64,000 nucleotides of DNA from Gnetum montanum (Eukaryota; Streptophyta; Gnetopsida; Gnetales; Gnetaceae), in assembly GCA_015680685.1 (NCBI GenBank), contig MNCI01034267.1, forward strand, positions 59,353-123,352, written 5' to 3'. The position numbers and the translations under genes were made by a program. This document shows, piece by piece, positions 46,932-58,388 of this stretch (position 1 is the stretch's first letter; each line of letters starts with the position of its first letter). The notes beneath the pieces are model-generated. The model worked only from the letters and a program-made list of their open reading frames with translations, did not search any database and was not told the DNA's origin.

Positions 46932-47740
46932 TGATGAGTTATCATTTTGTTAGCCGCGATATCGCAGCCATGGTATCATGTACGTGATATCAAAACCTGT
47001 CTCCTCATCTATAAATAAGAGGTAGACAGATTTGGTAGACAGTTTTTTGAGAATTTCTTTTAAGTGTTAAGTTTTAAGTAGTTTTTCTCTTAATCCTTTC
47101 CTCCCAGTGCATGCCCGCAGTGTGGTGATTGTAATTGTACGACATTCTTATTCAAGTGTGATGTAATTGGACACACACATGATCAACAATAAAGATCAAG
47201 ATTACTTCATCATTGCAGCATCCACTTAGTTTAATTATTTAATTGTTATTATTATTTATTGCTTTTGTAGTTAATATCTCTCTACCCTTATCTCCTAGTA
47301 ACGCGGAATGAGTACGACTTAATCACGAGCATTCAAGTGTGACTACTTGGTAACCCAGTAGTGTACTTAGGCCATGCACTTGGTAATCCTAGTGGTAGTC
47401 ATGCATGAGGTCCAAGATGTGTATGAATGATTAAGGAACAGATGCTCATCGCACTTAGGCTAGTTTAGATTCTCTCTCACCCTCTCTCTCTCCTAGCTTA
47501 GTGATATTATTTCCCATCATACCCAGGAGTAGCATTATTGTAGGAACGCATCATACACCTCACTCTGGACTAAACCATATGTGAAAAAGCTAATACTAGT
47601 CCAGGTGGGAAGACAACGAACTATGATCTATGAGTAATTTTCTGGATACCACAACTAGCCTGTCTGCGGAGTTTGACTGGATCGTGCGTGAAATGCTCAT
47701 ATTCGTATGGTTGAGTGTAGGGGTACCTCGCCACTCATTA
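46932..47740 (+). repeat. El-5 3' LTR
   Basis: 809 bp, TGATGAGT...ACTCATTA (the final C changed to T). TATA box at 47010-47017; decayed palindromes at 46953-46990. One short indel versus the 5' copy near 47262. Confidence 0.95.
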
Positions 47741-48194
47741 ACATTATTCAACCATGAGCCAAGAGCATGACAATTTTATGGTGTTTTATTATTATTGTAA
47801 TGAGATGAAGTGTGAGAACTATGATGTTGAGATATGAATTTCAGTATATACATCGTATAACTATGAGTGAAGACCATAGTGAATAACGTTGAGCACTCTT
47901 GTTGATAGTTATGGTCTATATACCACACTATGAAGTGTATACATGTTTTATATTATAAAAATACTATGGTGAGTTTCCCTTAAGGCCCAACTAGAAAAGA
48001 GACATGCCTTGATCAATAGTCATATCTCTTCTCAACCAATCACTTAACAATTGATTAGTCTCTTTATGCAAACTATTACAGTTACATATCTTTATATATT
48101 TAACACACGTTGAGATTGATATTAATCCAAATCCTTAACATAAAGAACTAAATGTAGAATGGATCAAAGTATTTTCATGGACTTAGGCCTTTCA

Positions 48195-48480
48195 AAGGCT
48201 AAATATAGACATTATTCATCTTTGTTTGTGGGAACAAATCCATAGATATGACATACTTTATTCCTTTTAAGAATGCTAGTGATGCACCCTAGTATTGCCT
48301 CATTATTCTTAAAAGTAGTAAAACTTTATGAAATCCCATTGAGTATAGATGGTGATAGGGATATGAAATTTACTAATTATTATTGAAAATCTTTATGGAA
48401 AATTTTATGAACTAAATTGAATTTCTTGGTAGCTTGTCATTCTCAAAGAAATGAGAAACTCTTTTTTGGAACTAGACATA
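48195..48480 (+). pseudogene. Degenerate Ty3/gypsy integrase core
   Basis: Plus-strand translation shows HTLFLLRMLVMHPSIASLFL, VVKLYEIPLSIDGDRDMKF, KSLWKIL and TKLNFLVACHSQ, matching the chromovirus integrase pattern F.P..KTSDA..IA.LF...V.LHG.P.SI.SDRD.KF and LWK.LGTKL.FS.A.HPQ. The Asp in DGDRD is retained. With the zinc-region trace at 38320-38910 on the other side of El-5, it may be the second half of one element split by El-5. Confidence 0.55.
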
Positions 48481-50804
48481 TATTTGAAAAGCATATTCTA
48501 CATGGGTTGATACATAGTGGATCTCAAGTAAAAGTGATTTCATCTTCTATTATGGTATAACACCACTCTTACATATCAACCTCTATTATAAATGTAATAA
48601 TATATATCTTAGCTAAAGCAAATGATGTAAGCATATTAATATGTAATGTATCATGGACATACTTGAAGTATCTAATAAATAAGTTATTTTATATTTTTTT
48701 ATTGTAATAATGAGTGTAAACACTACTTATTTTTTTATCATTATTTTTATGCTAATAAGATATGCTTGGCCCCAACGATCAAGACAATTTAGAAATAATA
48801 TTAACTTAGAAAAGGACTATACATAACATAGTAAATAGATAAAAAGAAAAAAAAAGAAAAAAGAAAATAGTTATTTGTGGTAAATGAATAGTAAACTCAG
48901 TAAAATAAGGTAAGTAAATAATAACTTGAGGTAAATAAATACTAACCTTGATAAAATAAGTAAGAACTAGGGTCATATATATGGTAAGTAGGTTGTAGAG
49001 GATATTTAGTTGGTAGGTAGGTAGTAGGAGCAATAGTAGGATATTTCCACTCACATTACTTGTAGAACATTCTAAAAGCCAAAGTATCTATCTTTAGAAA
49101 AAGGATACTTTCCTAGAATCATCTAGAGGTCAAAATATTCTATGATAGGACATGCATAGTTAATATGTATCATAAAATCTTGTTACCTTGGAATGAAAGA
49201 AATTCTTAACTTGATGATTATTTTGAATTCTTAAGCTTTCTAATATGTGATTCTATTTAATATGAATATTAAATTGTAAATACCTATGAATTTTTACACA
49301 TTTCTTCTAGTGGTAGAATCTTATTACATTATTTTCTTACCATTATGTGATTACATGAGTGGGAATAGACTTTCACATGGCATATCTAGTTGCGACATAT
49401 AGAACTTGCATGATTTTGATGATGCCTATCATTGGAATCTATGATTGTGATAATAGGGATGAGTTCATACATAGCACAAAAAGTTATAACTAATTGAATG
49501 ATGATTATTGTAACAATATGTCCACCATTGGGCTCTATGGTTGTGGTGGTGGGGTTGACTCTAAAGAAGACATAAAGCATATACAAATGGAGTTAATGAG
49601 ATAGATAAGTTTTTCATTATTAAAGAAACTTCTTATGCATTTAGTGGTTTATTTAATATTGATTTTATTTTTCAGGTGGTTAGTGTAAATTGATAAGATG
49701 AATGCTATATTGTATTTGACCTATTTAACACTGATATTAATGATTCTCATTTTCTTATATGTGTAGTTTTGTATTAAAGTGGTTCTTACCTTCAAAAAAT
49801 CTCCAAGGGAGGTTGAAGATTATGTGTCATAACATGTGCATGTATATTCAAAAATGATAATAATAATTTTTGTGTGTGTTTTCTTTTAATTAAGAGTAAT
49901 ATTAGATGTTGGCTCTTAGGGAGCCATCCCAAAACCTATGAGACCTTTCTCTGGTGAAAACTTTAACTTTTTCTTCTATTTTAGTTAATCACAACTCAAC
50001 TTCAAGTTTCAAAGGACTTGTAATAGGGTCATAGTGGTCTTTATATTAGGCCATGAATTACTTGTGGGTAGAATGTGGCTTGTAGTTTGTTTGCTTTTTT
50101 GGCTAACTAGGCTAGTGCAATTATGAGCTTATTGTAGATCAAGATAAAGTTGGAACAGAAAAAGTATTTCACTGGTAAAATCATGAGTTAGCTACGACTA
50201 GGACATGAATCATGTTAAAGGCCAATGTAACCATGGTGTTAAGATGTCACAAGTTTCAAGGGATTGTGCTAGGTAGTTTAGGGCCATTGGCAAAGCTTGA
50301 AGGAGCCATGAGTTGGACACAACTTGTGGTGTAGTAGAAAATGACAAAAAATCATAGGTTGTGAGGGGATTGTAATCAATAGTTAGGACAAAGTGAGACT
50401 ACAAGGGTGTCAATAGGGAATCATGAGTTGTGATGTTAAAGGAAATAACTAGAAACAATGGAGCACGAGTAGGCTATGACTAGTGGTTAACTTATGGTTG
50501 AATCTTATAGTAATTGTAGTGATGATGTGGCAAGGTTGACTAAAAGTTGACTTTTGATTTGAATTAGCTTAGATTGATCATAGTTTGACTTTGTCAAGCT
50601 TTGAAAATGACTAATATACTTGCAACACTAGAAAGAAGGACATAATGCACTAAAACAAATTGAAAGACCTTCTTGAAATAAGGATGGATGATGGAGGCAA
50701 TTGTTTGACAATAGAAACTTGGACAAAGAAGTTGCTCCTTCTTCTTCTTCTTAAACTTGTTTTGGTCAAACCTATAACAAAGATTAAAATGCAGGGAGCA
50801 ATTA
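48481..50804. other. Intergenic region, no gene seen
   Basis: AT-rich with scattered TRAATAAATA/GTAAATAA-type simple tracts near 48870-48970. No recognisable protein. CATGAGTTGTGA-like phrases recur irregularly between 50160 and 50480 but without a clear period. Confidence 0.45.
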
Positions 50805-53800
50805 TGTAACCCCTCATTGTAAGATCCAATAGTATTTTGTTTTGTTTGTGCATATGTGATTAGAGTTAGTTAAAGGCTATGGGGTTGCTTACTTAGTTGC
50901 ATTATTTTGATGATATATTTTTGAGATCTTATGATATCATATATATGTGATTATGATTTCATAACTATGCACATTGATCTTGTTGGATGTGTTGTAGGAT
51001 ATTTGTGGCTAGTAGGTTATGATGATGGAGGAAATACTAAGCCTTAGGTAGGTATGATCTCAAACTAGATGCGATGGTTATGTGTTAGGTGCATATCATT
51101 GGTGTTTTTTTGCAGACTATGCTCTATGATTATGAGTCAATATTATTTGATTAATCATGTTATAAGGTCATGATATTTAGTATGTTATGCATGTAGTTAT
51201 GTGACTAGATGACATAGGTTATGATGCTCATATGGTCTTATGGATATGTGATGGATGGATTATGATGCTAGAGGGTTGAATCAATATTTTGTTTGGATGC
51301 CCATGAGTGTATTATAATGTGGGTTCCTTGACATTAGTTAGAATAGGAAAAAGTGATGGAAAACCTTAGAAAATATAAATAAAAAATAAATTAATTTATG
51401 TTTTTTATAAATAAAACATAACTCATTTTTCTTTCCTTCCTTCCCAATTATGCATCTAGGTTTTTGTTGCATTTCTTCTTCTCCTTCAATTTCCTTTGTT
51501 TCTTAGCCCATTTCCATGATTTCTAAAACATTGGGGATTTAGTGCTAGGTAAGTTATAGTCTGGGATGTTTAGTTCAAATTTTGGAGAATCTAGGACTTT
51601 GCTGAAAGAATTTTGATGAGTTAATTTTTGGTTTCCAATTTCAATAGGTTCCTAGACTTCAAGTGGAAATCTTTACTTGTCTTTTATTTGATGATAGATT
51701 TTTATGCATATTCTCATGAGATTGTTGGTGGGATGAGTATATTTCATGTGGTATTGTCAAGTTTCTATATCATCAAGAGTTTCATATGTTAGTGTTGGTT
51801 TTGATGTATAATAGACACGATGTTAGGATGATTTGAATTAATGTTCTTGGCATTCCAACTGATGGTTCTAGTGACAACAAAGATTCCATTGCTGATCTTA
51901 AAACCTTAGGCTTACATTGTGTATTTATATGTTGTATGAGGTATGTGTCTGAGCTGATAAGCTTTAAAAATTTCTTTTTTTTTCACATCTTTTAAACATG
52001 ATCAAAAGTTACAATAAAGTCATGATCTAGTGACACTGAGAAAATAATTATGGTTATCAGGAATGTAGGTAGTAGCATCCTTGTGGTGAGTTGCATTGGA
52101 AATTTTGTATGTGACACAATTTGTGGTATTGTTATGCTAGAGTGGTCATGAGTATTTTCTTAATTGGTTGTATAAAATGTAGGATGTAATGGAGTTATGA
52201 CAAGCTTACAGCAAGAGTTAGTGAGGGAGCAAGATGCATTGCATACATAGATAAGATAACAATAGGCTTTAGGTTTTAAGTATTTGGTAGAGTGCAATTT
52301 CCTCTTAATCATAGTTAGTTGGTGATGAGGTTGTAGTCCCTTTTAAGAGGAGGGAGTGAGGCTACTGTAAGGCATGCTGAGGGTACAATCCATCATGAAT
52401 GATCACTACAAGTGAGGTTTGAGTTGTGGCTAGTATAATAGAATGGATGTATTCTATATTTTGAGTTAATGATATTTAGTTTGATACAAGTGTTATGTGG
52501 AGACTTTTGGATGCATGTATGCATGATAGTAGTAATTCCTATAGCATTGGTTTCTAGAATCTTTATTCAATATGCTATGCTTTGCTCAAAATATGGTATA
52601 ATATGTATTTAGTCTTATGTATATTATAATGTTCATATGCCAATGGTTGTGATGCTCACGTGATGTTTGCTAATAATGTGTATGTGTATGTTATGATGAT
52701 GTGATCAATGTGATATATCCTTGTTGATTAGTGAATATGACATGAGGATGTTGATTAGTTGTGATGAGGCATCTTGGAGTAGATGGGTTGACCCCCATTG
52801 AATGCATCAATGAGGCTTCTATCTTAGTTCTCATATTGAGAGTAGGAGTGTATAGGCAGGTCCTATGATCGTTATGAGATCTTGGGGCATATGGACATGC
52901 ATGAATATATTCTTTAGAAGGTTAGTTGCCTAAGGATGCATTCGAGGTAATAGACACTAGCATTGGTAGCGATGCATGTTAATGAAAATTAATAAAAGAC
53001 TTAAAAACATGGATTGGATAATAAATACTCATGTTAACTGTATCATAATTTACATAGAGCGTCGATATATCAACTAACATAAGAATTATGTGCTATATGT
53101 GATGAGATTCCTTGGGGTGTCATTTGCCAAGGATACATGTTGTGTATTATGTGTTATGCTTGGACTACATGTTGTACATGGAATATTTAATGTATAATAT
53201 ATATATATATATATGTACATTATGATCTCTTTGAACATAGGATGTCGAGGAGATGTGTTGTGTGTTTGCACTTAAGTATAGATATGAATGATCCCTTGGA
53301 GCACTGGTTGTTAAGGCTATGTGACATGTGTATGAGTTATGTGTTTATTTTTGATTCATAGGAGCACTGGTTGCTGGAAGCCTAGGTTGATTATGATATT
53401 GATATTATGATATAGTCAATTGTGATAGAGTTAATATGCATGAATGTGTACCTTTATGATTGATGATGTTGGATGTGACTTATTATAATGTGCTTACTTT
53501 GCTTGGATATACTGATCATGATGTAAGATGCTTAGGGTTTCCCACAATTCCTCTCTAGCATATAATCCTACCTTCCATCCATAGGATATGTGTAAAGGAT
53601 TTCACTCATTTTTGTATAAATCCCATTTATTTATATGTTATGAAACTAGAATTTTAGTAGGTTTGGGAACCAGAGAGATGATGGTGATCTTGGTTTTGTA
53701 TTCTTGTCTATATTGTTGTCTATATTGCTATATGTGTTCATGAGAGATATGGATGTGTTTATTGTAGGCTTTGGTTTGGATGGACCATGATTTATGGTCT

Positions 53801-54128
53801 TGTATGTAGTGTACAATGTATACATATTTGTTAATACATGGACATGTGCTAGATGTATTGATTGATACCTTGTGAAGTTTAGACTTGTTAGCTATGTTTA
53901 CATGGCTCAATATGTACTTATTTTAGATGTGGAATACATATGATAGTGGTAGTTTTGAATATTTGCTATATTTTGTATTTGACTGATGTAGTTTTTACGA
54001 AGTGATATTTAGTTTTCTGCTATGTTGTTCAATTCATATATTTTGTTCTATGCATGGTCTTTGATAGAACACATTAGATTATGTTCTTCACCTAGGCTCA
54101 ACTTAGGATGGGTAGGAAGGGTGTTGCA
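50805..54128 (+). repeat. El-6 5' LTR
   Basis: About 3.3 kb from TGTAACCCC to GGGTGTTGCA. Its last 300 bp (GCTAGATGTATTGATT, TTGATAGAACACATTAGA) recur at 58034-58383. The left end rests on the terminal motif alone because the 3' LTR copy is truncated. No coding content; small AT repeat at 53193-53213. Confidence 0.6.
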
Positions 54129-56340
54129 TATTAGTGTAGGTTGCTTTGATTATTATGGAGTGTTGAGGTACTCACCTGTATGATTACAAGTATATGAGAT
54201 GTTAGGCAAGTAGAGATCTAGTGGTAGATGCCATCATGTTGATGAGACTTAACTTTTCTTCAGTAGATAGGCTTCAAAGATATTGGTACTTAGTTAGGTA
54301 CAAGTTTAACTAGTAAGCATAAAAGCCAGTGATGCTTAGATGAATCTAGTAGGATAGATGCAACTACTTAGGTAATTTATTACTAGGATAGGTGTTGCCA
54401 CTTTACCTCAATTCCTATGATGATGTTCATGAGATAGCCATAGATCTGGAGAGAAATCTAATTAAGAATGCAATTTAGGAGGGGTGTAGATAAGGGAAGA
54501 AGAGGGGATCATCATCATCTAAAGAAAGATTTAGGTCCTTCATGCAAGGTCATGATGGATGTGATTGTCATGGCCATGATGGTTATAGATAATAATTAAC
54601 ATATGGTGATATTATACCTTGTACATGTTATGGAGGTTGTTTTATGTGTTGATATGATCAGATGGGGCATGTTTAAAGGAACTATCCAAACTATTATGCA
54701 TGTCAATAACTAGGATATCAGACCAGGGAATGCCCATGACAAGTAGTACGTAGCAGTGGAGGCAAAGGTTATGGTCATAGACCTCTTGGTTTAGGTGGAT
54801 GAGGAGCTCCTATTAAATCAAATAATATTGTAGAGTAGGCAAGACAAAGAGCCTAGTGGACATGTAGCCCAACATCATTATGGAGATAGGGGGTACAGTC
54901 CTAAACCTTTCTATATTAGATTTGTTTAGTTCTAGTATTAGTAATATAGGCCTTAGCATCATATCCCTGGTAGCTCTTCCATGTTATGTTTTTCATACAA
55001 GATTATTGATGCATTCTGCTGGAGGTTATGAGAGTTGGGTGGATCAAATATGTAGAGATGTGTTACTGTACTATAGGGGAGATAGTGGATTAGTGATCTA
55101 CATGTCATGGAACTTGTGGATTATGATGTTATTTTGAGTATGGATTGATTGTCATAGTTTAGTGTTGTTCTAGATTACAGATAGAAGCTTTTGAGGTTAT
55201 AAACCATAGATGGTAAGCAAATAGAGATGAAACACATTCCAAGTTACTTTGACTATATTTAGTAACTTCTAGATTTTTCCAAAGGATGCTTCAAAAGGGG
55301 CATAGCTATTACATGATATTAGTTTATCAATTAGAGATAGTAAAGATTCAGTAGATTCTAGTGATGCATGAGTTTCTTGATGTATTTAAGATTGAGTTTC
55401 CTTGTTTGCTTCCTAGATGAGAGATAGAGTTTGATATTTAGTTGTAACCAAGAATAGAACCTATTTCTAGAGGCCTACATAGGATGTTGTCAGCAAAGCT
55501 AGTAGAGTTGAAGATATAACTATAGGAGCGAATGGAGAAAATTTTAATTTGTCATAGTATTTCTTGTTTTGGAAATCTAGTGTTATTTGTATGAAAGAAT
55601 GATGGAAGCTTGTATTTATATATTTATTATAGGTAGATTAATTAGGTGATAGTAAAAAACATATATCCTATTCTGTGCACTAATGAATTATTTATTCAAC
55701 TTCAAGTAGCCCATGTATTCTTGAAGCTTTATCTTAAGTCAGGCTGTCTCTAGGTAAGAGTTCAAAGAGTAGGATGTGTTGAAAAAATATTTTAAACATG
55801 ATAAAATAAATATAAGTTTTTAGTGCTTTTATTTCATTTGATGAATATTCTAGTAGTGTTCATGCATTTAATGGAGAACTTGTTGTGGTTATTTCTAGAT
55901 CATTTTGTGATAGTATTTATTGATAAAAGTTTGGTATATTTCCTAGATGAGTAGAGGAATACCAGGTACTTGTGAATAGTGCTGTAGATCTTATGAAAAT
56001 ATTAGCTCTATGCACAACTACTTAGTGTTCCTTTTGATGATCAGAGATCTAGTTTCTATGGCATGTTATTTCTGCAATCGGTTTTGGAGTAGATCCAACC
56101 AAGATTGTAGTTGTTTGAGATGGCTAATTTCACAAATAGTAGTAAAGATTTGTAATTTTTTTTGGATTTGGTGGGTTATTACCATAAATTTATTGAACAT
56201 TATTCTTATGTAGTTACTCCTTTCACTTAGATGTTAAGGAAGGAGGCTAGTTTCTCATGAACCTTAGATTGTTAGATGACATTTGATGAGCTAAAGTTTA
56301 GATCGATGTTCACTCCAATATTGATTTCTCCTACTCTCGA
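54129..56340 (+). pseudogene. El-6 gag, protease and RT remnants
   Basis: A degraded tRNA-Met-type PBS (TATTAGTG at 54129-54136) is followed by GTAGGTTGCTTTG and GGTACTCACCT, as in Tekay elements. A gag knuckle trace (CFMC..YDQMGHV.RNYP) is near 54640-54690. Protease traces run through 54880-55250: GGTVLNLSILDLF, a lost active-site box (N-I-G in place of D-T-G), WVDQICRDVLLYYRGDSG. RT begins near 55360 (HEFLDVFKIEFP), continues KLVELKIQLQERMEK, FMHLMENL, and the catalytic box reads F-I-D-K instead of F-I-D-D (about 55917), then GHVISAIGFGVDPTKI and FGFGGLLP. Only parts of gag remain. Confidence 0.7.
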
Positions 56341-57303
56341 TGATGAGGAGCCTACCTCAATAGACCCCAAAAGGACTTATTTCACAATCTTCCTAAGTAA
56401 AATTCAGCCTAAAAAATAAGAACAACATAATGAAACTGAGAAAATATCCCTTTTATTAAGAAAATTTTCAAAATATATAGAAATAAATCAAAGATGAAGA
56501 GCCAAGCTCAACTCACAACTCTTCCAAGAATCTTAGAGGCCACACATGTCTCCTCTCAATGCTTCAAGTAATCACCATGGAGCAAAAGCTTAAGAAAAGA
56601 TATTTATAAGAGATTCTCTCAACCTCTCTCAAGTGCTCTTCCTTACCTCTTACTCAATTTCCCTTGCACAAGCTCTTTCCTTATACAAGCTTTCAAGAGA
56701 CCAACCTTCTCTCTTAGGACTAGTCTTCTCCCTTGAGACTAACCTTTTATCTTTTGATTAGCCTTCACAAACTCAAGCCTTGGACTCTTATTTATAGCTT
56801 CTTGGTATGATCTTTCATCTTCCCTTTTGTTTAAAAATAAAAATTAATTTTTTTTGCTCATTTGAGACATCTTGGACTTGTGGGAGATGACTTGATTGGA
56901 CATATCCAAATCTCAGATGAGAAATCTTAAATTAGGGTGAGACATCTTGCTGAAGATTAAGACATCTTGAATGTAGTTGAAAAATATTGGCTTAGGTTGA
57001 GATGTCTTAGGAATACATGAGACATCTTGCAGGAGGCTGAGATGTCTCACCTACCAAGGCCAAAAATAAATATGCTAGTTTTTAGGTCTCAAACGTTTGA
57101 ACACTTTCAAACAAGTCTCCATTGATCCTTGAACATCTTAGACTCCTTAAAATAGGCTCTAAAAACATCCAAACATGCCAAAACATCTTGGAATCATCAT
57201 CAACAAGGTCAGCACAAGAACACATACAAAAATAGGGCATACATATCCAAAATACATTAAGGATTATTCAAGGGTTGAGTGATGTCTTCATCACTCGTCA
57301 TCA
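56341..57303 (-). repeat. El-7: solo LTR nested in El-6
   Basis: 963 bp with inverted ends TGATGA/TCATCA, inserted between RT and RNase H of El-6. Flanks CTCGA (56336-56340) and CTTAA (57304-57308) look like a decayed 5 bp duplication, and removing the insert restores the RT-RNase H frame. Reversed TATA box CTATAAATAAGAG at 56785-56797. Between TATA and the outer end six copies of GAGACATCTT or its complement occur (56863-57050). No internal region, hence a solo LTR. Confidence 0.75.
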
Positions 57304-58033
57304 CTTAACCAACCTTATGAGGTATGTACAAATGCTTTTGGTAATGGATTTGGATGCATTTTGATGTAGGATTAATAGGTAGTAATATATGCTTCTTATT
57401 AATTACAACCACATGAAATTTGCCATCTAGTCCATAACTTAGAGTTGGATGTAATCATCTTGTTATTAAAGATTTAATAACATTAGCTAAATGGTGAGTA
57501 GGTGATCATTTGGACTAATCACAAGAGCCTTCAGTATCTTATGAGTGAACCATAGTTGGATCTACAATAGAGAAGATGGATATAGGTTCTTATAGAATTT
57601 GGTTTCACCATTTGATACAGGCTTGACATAACTAATTAGGTGGCAAGTACAGTGAGCAAGATTGCTAGTAGTTTGAGTAGTTTCATTATTTTGTCTAATT
57701 TTCATAGTAGTGCATGAGAAAAATAATTGTAGGACTCTTGATGTAGAGAGTTGTAGCAGGTTCCAACTAATGGATTGATTACAATGGATAGTTAGGGTGT
57801 GCTTCAAAGAGATGGTTAGATATCTGTTTTGATAGTATTGCACTCTTAGTTATTAGATGAAGCTAATATGAGTATATATTAGTTGCATATTTGTAGTAAA
57901 AAGATATATCAAAATCTTTGACATGTGTATTGGTGGCCTAGTATGAAAATAGATGTGGGTCATTATGTTTCTCATTGTCTAATTATTAGCAAGTAAAGAT
58001 TGAGCATCAACGATCTAGTTTCCGGCACTCCCA
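57304..58033 (+). pseudogene. El-6 RNase H and integrase zinc region
   Basis: RNase H is clear: PYEVCTNAFGNGFGCIL, ASY.LQPHEI, HNLELDVII, TNHKSLQYLMSEP.LDL, RRWI. The integrase N-terminus follows near 57850-58000 (VYWWPSMKIDVGHYVSHC), with the C-x2-C pair lost. It ends abruptly in LTR sequence, so the integrase core was deleted. Confidence 0.75.
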
Positions 58034-58383
58034 TGATATGCACTAGATGTATTGATTAATATCTTGTGAATATATGGACACACGCTAGATGTATTGATTA
58101 ATATCCTATGATGTGTAGATGTGTTAGCTTTTTAGACTTGTTAGCTATGATTGGATTGTTGGAGGTGTACTTATTTTGGATGTGGTATCCATATGATAGT
58201 GTTGGTTTAGGGTATATGCTATATTATGTATTGTGATTGATGTAATTTTTATGGATAAATTTATAGTTTTCCACTATGGTGTTTGATCCATATATGCTAT
58301 GTTATGCATGGCCTTTGATAGAACACATTAGACTATGTTTTCCACTTGAGCTCTACTTGGATTAGGTAGGTGGGGGTATTATA
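58034..58383 (+). repeat. El-6 3' LTR, right-hand fragment
   Basis: Matches about 53840-54128 with a local ~45 bp duplication of CTAGATGTATTGATTAATATC at its start. Ends GGGGGTATTATA. Confidence 0.7.
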
Positions 58384-58388
58384 AATGA

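Larger units (their letters stand above)
39104..47740 (+). mobile_element. El-5: complete pol-less LTR element with gag and ORF2
   Basis: An 8637 bp element with both LTRs, PBS, polypurine tract and a perfect 5 bp target duplication ACATT (39099-39103, 47741-47745). Inside are gag with the lineage-specific tail (40013-42030), a non-coding region with a promoter-like insert, and a long second gene (43948-46740). No protease, RT, RNase H or integrase trace is seen, so it depended on another element, presumably one like El-2 with the same LTR ends and PBS. Hand alignment of the LTRs gives about 47 substitutions over about 800 bp (roughly 6%), nearly all transitions. Confidence 0.9.
50805..58383 (+). 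mobile_element. El-6: decayed Tekay/Del-like chromovirus
   Basis: The LTR starts TGTAACCCC and ends GGGTGTTGCA, matching the TGTAACACCC...GGGTGTTACA style of Tekay/Del elements. Order: 5' LTR, degraded PBS, gag knuckle, protease, RT, (El-7 insertion), RNase H, integrase zinc region, then a 5'-truncated 3' LTR; most of integrase and the outer 3' LTR are deleted. Flanks AATTA (50800-50804) and AATGA (58384-58388) could be a target duplication with one change. Heavily riddled with stops. Confidence 0.75.

Noticed and set aside
49386-49586. 66-codon minus-strand frame rich in Ile/Thr
   Set aside because: Low-complexity translation of AT-rich DNA with no motif or neighbours supporting it.
53193-53213. 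AT dinucleotide run as a regulatory element
   Set aside because: A simple microsatellite inside a decayed LTR.
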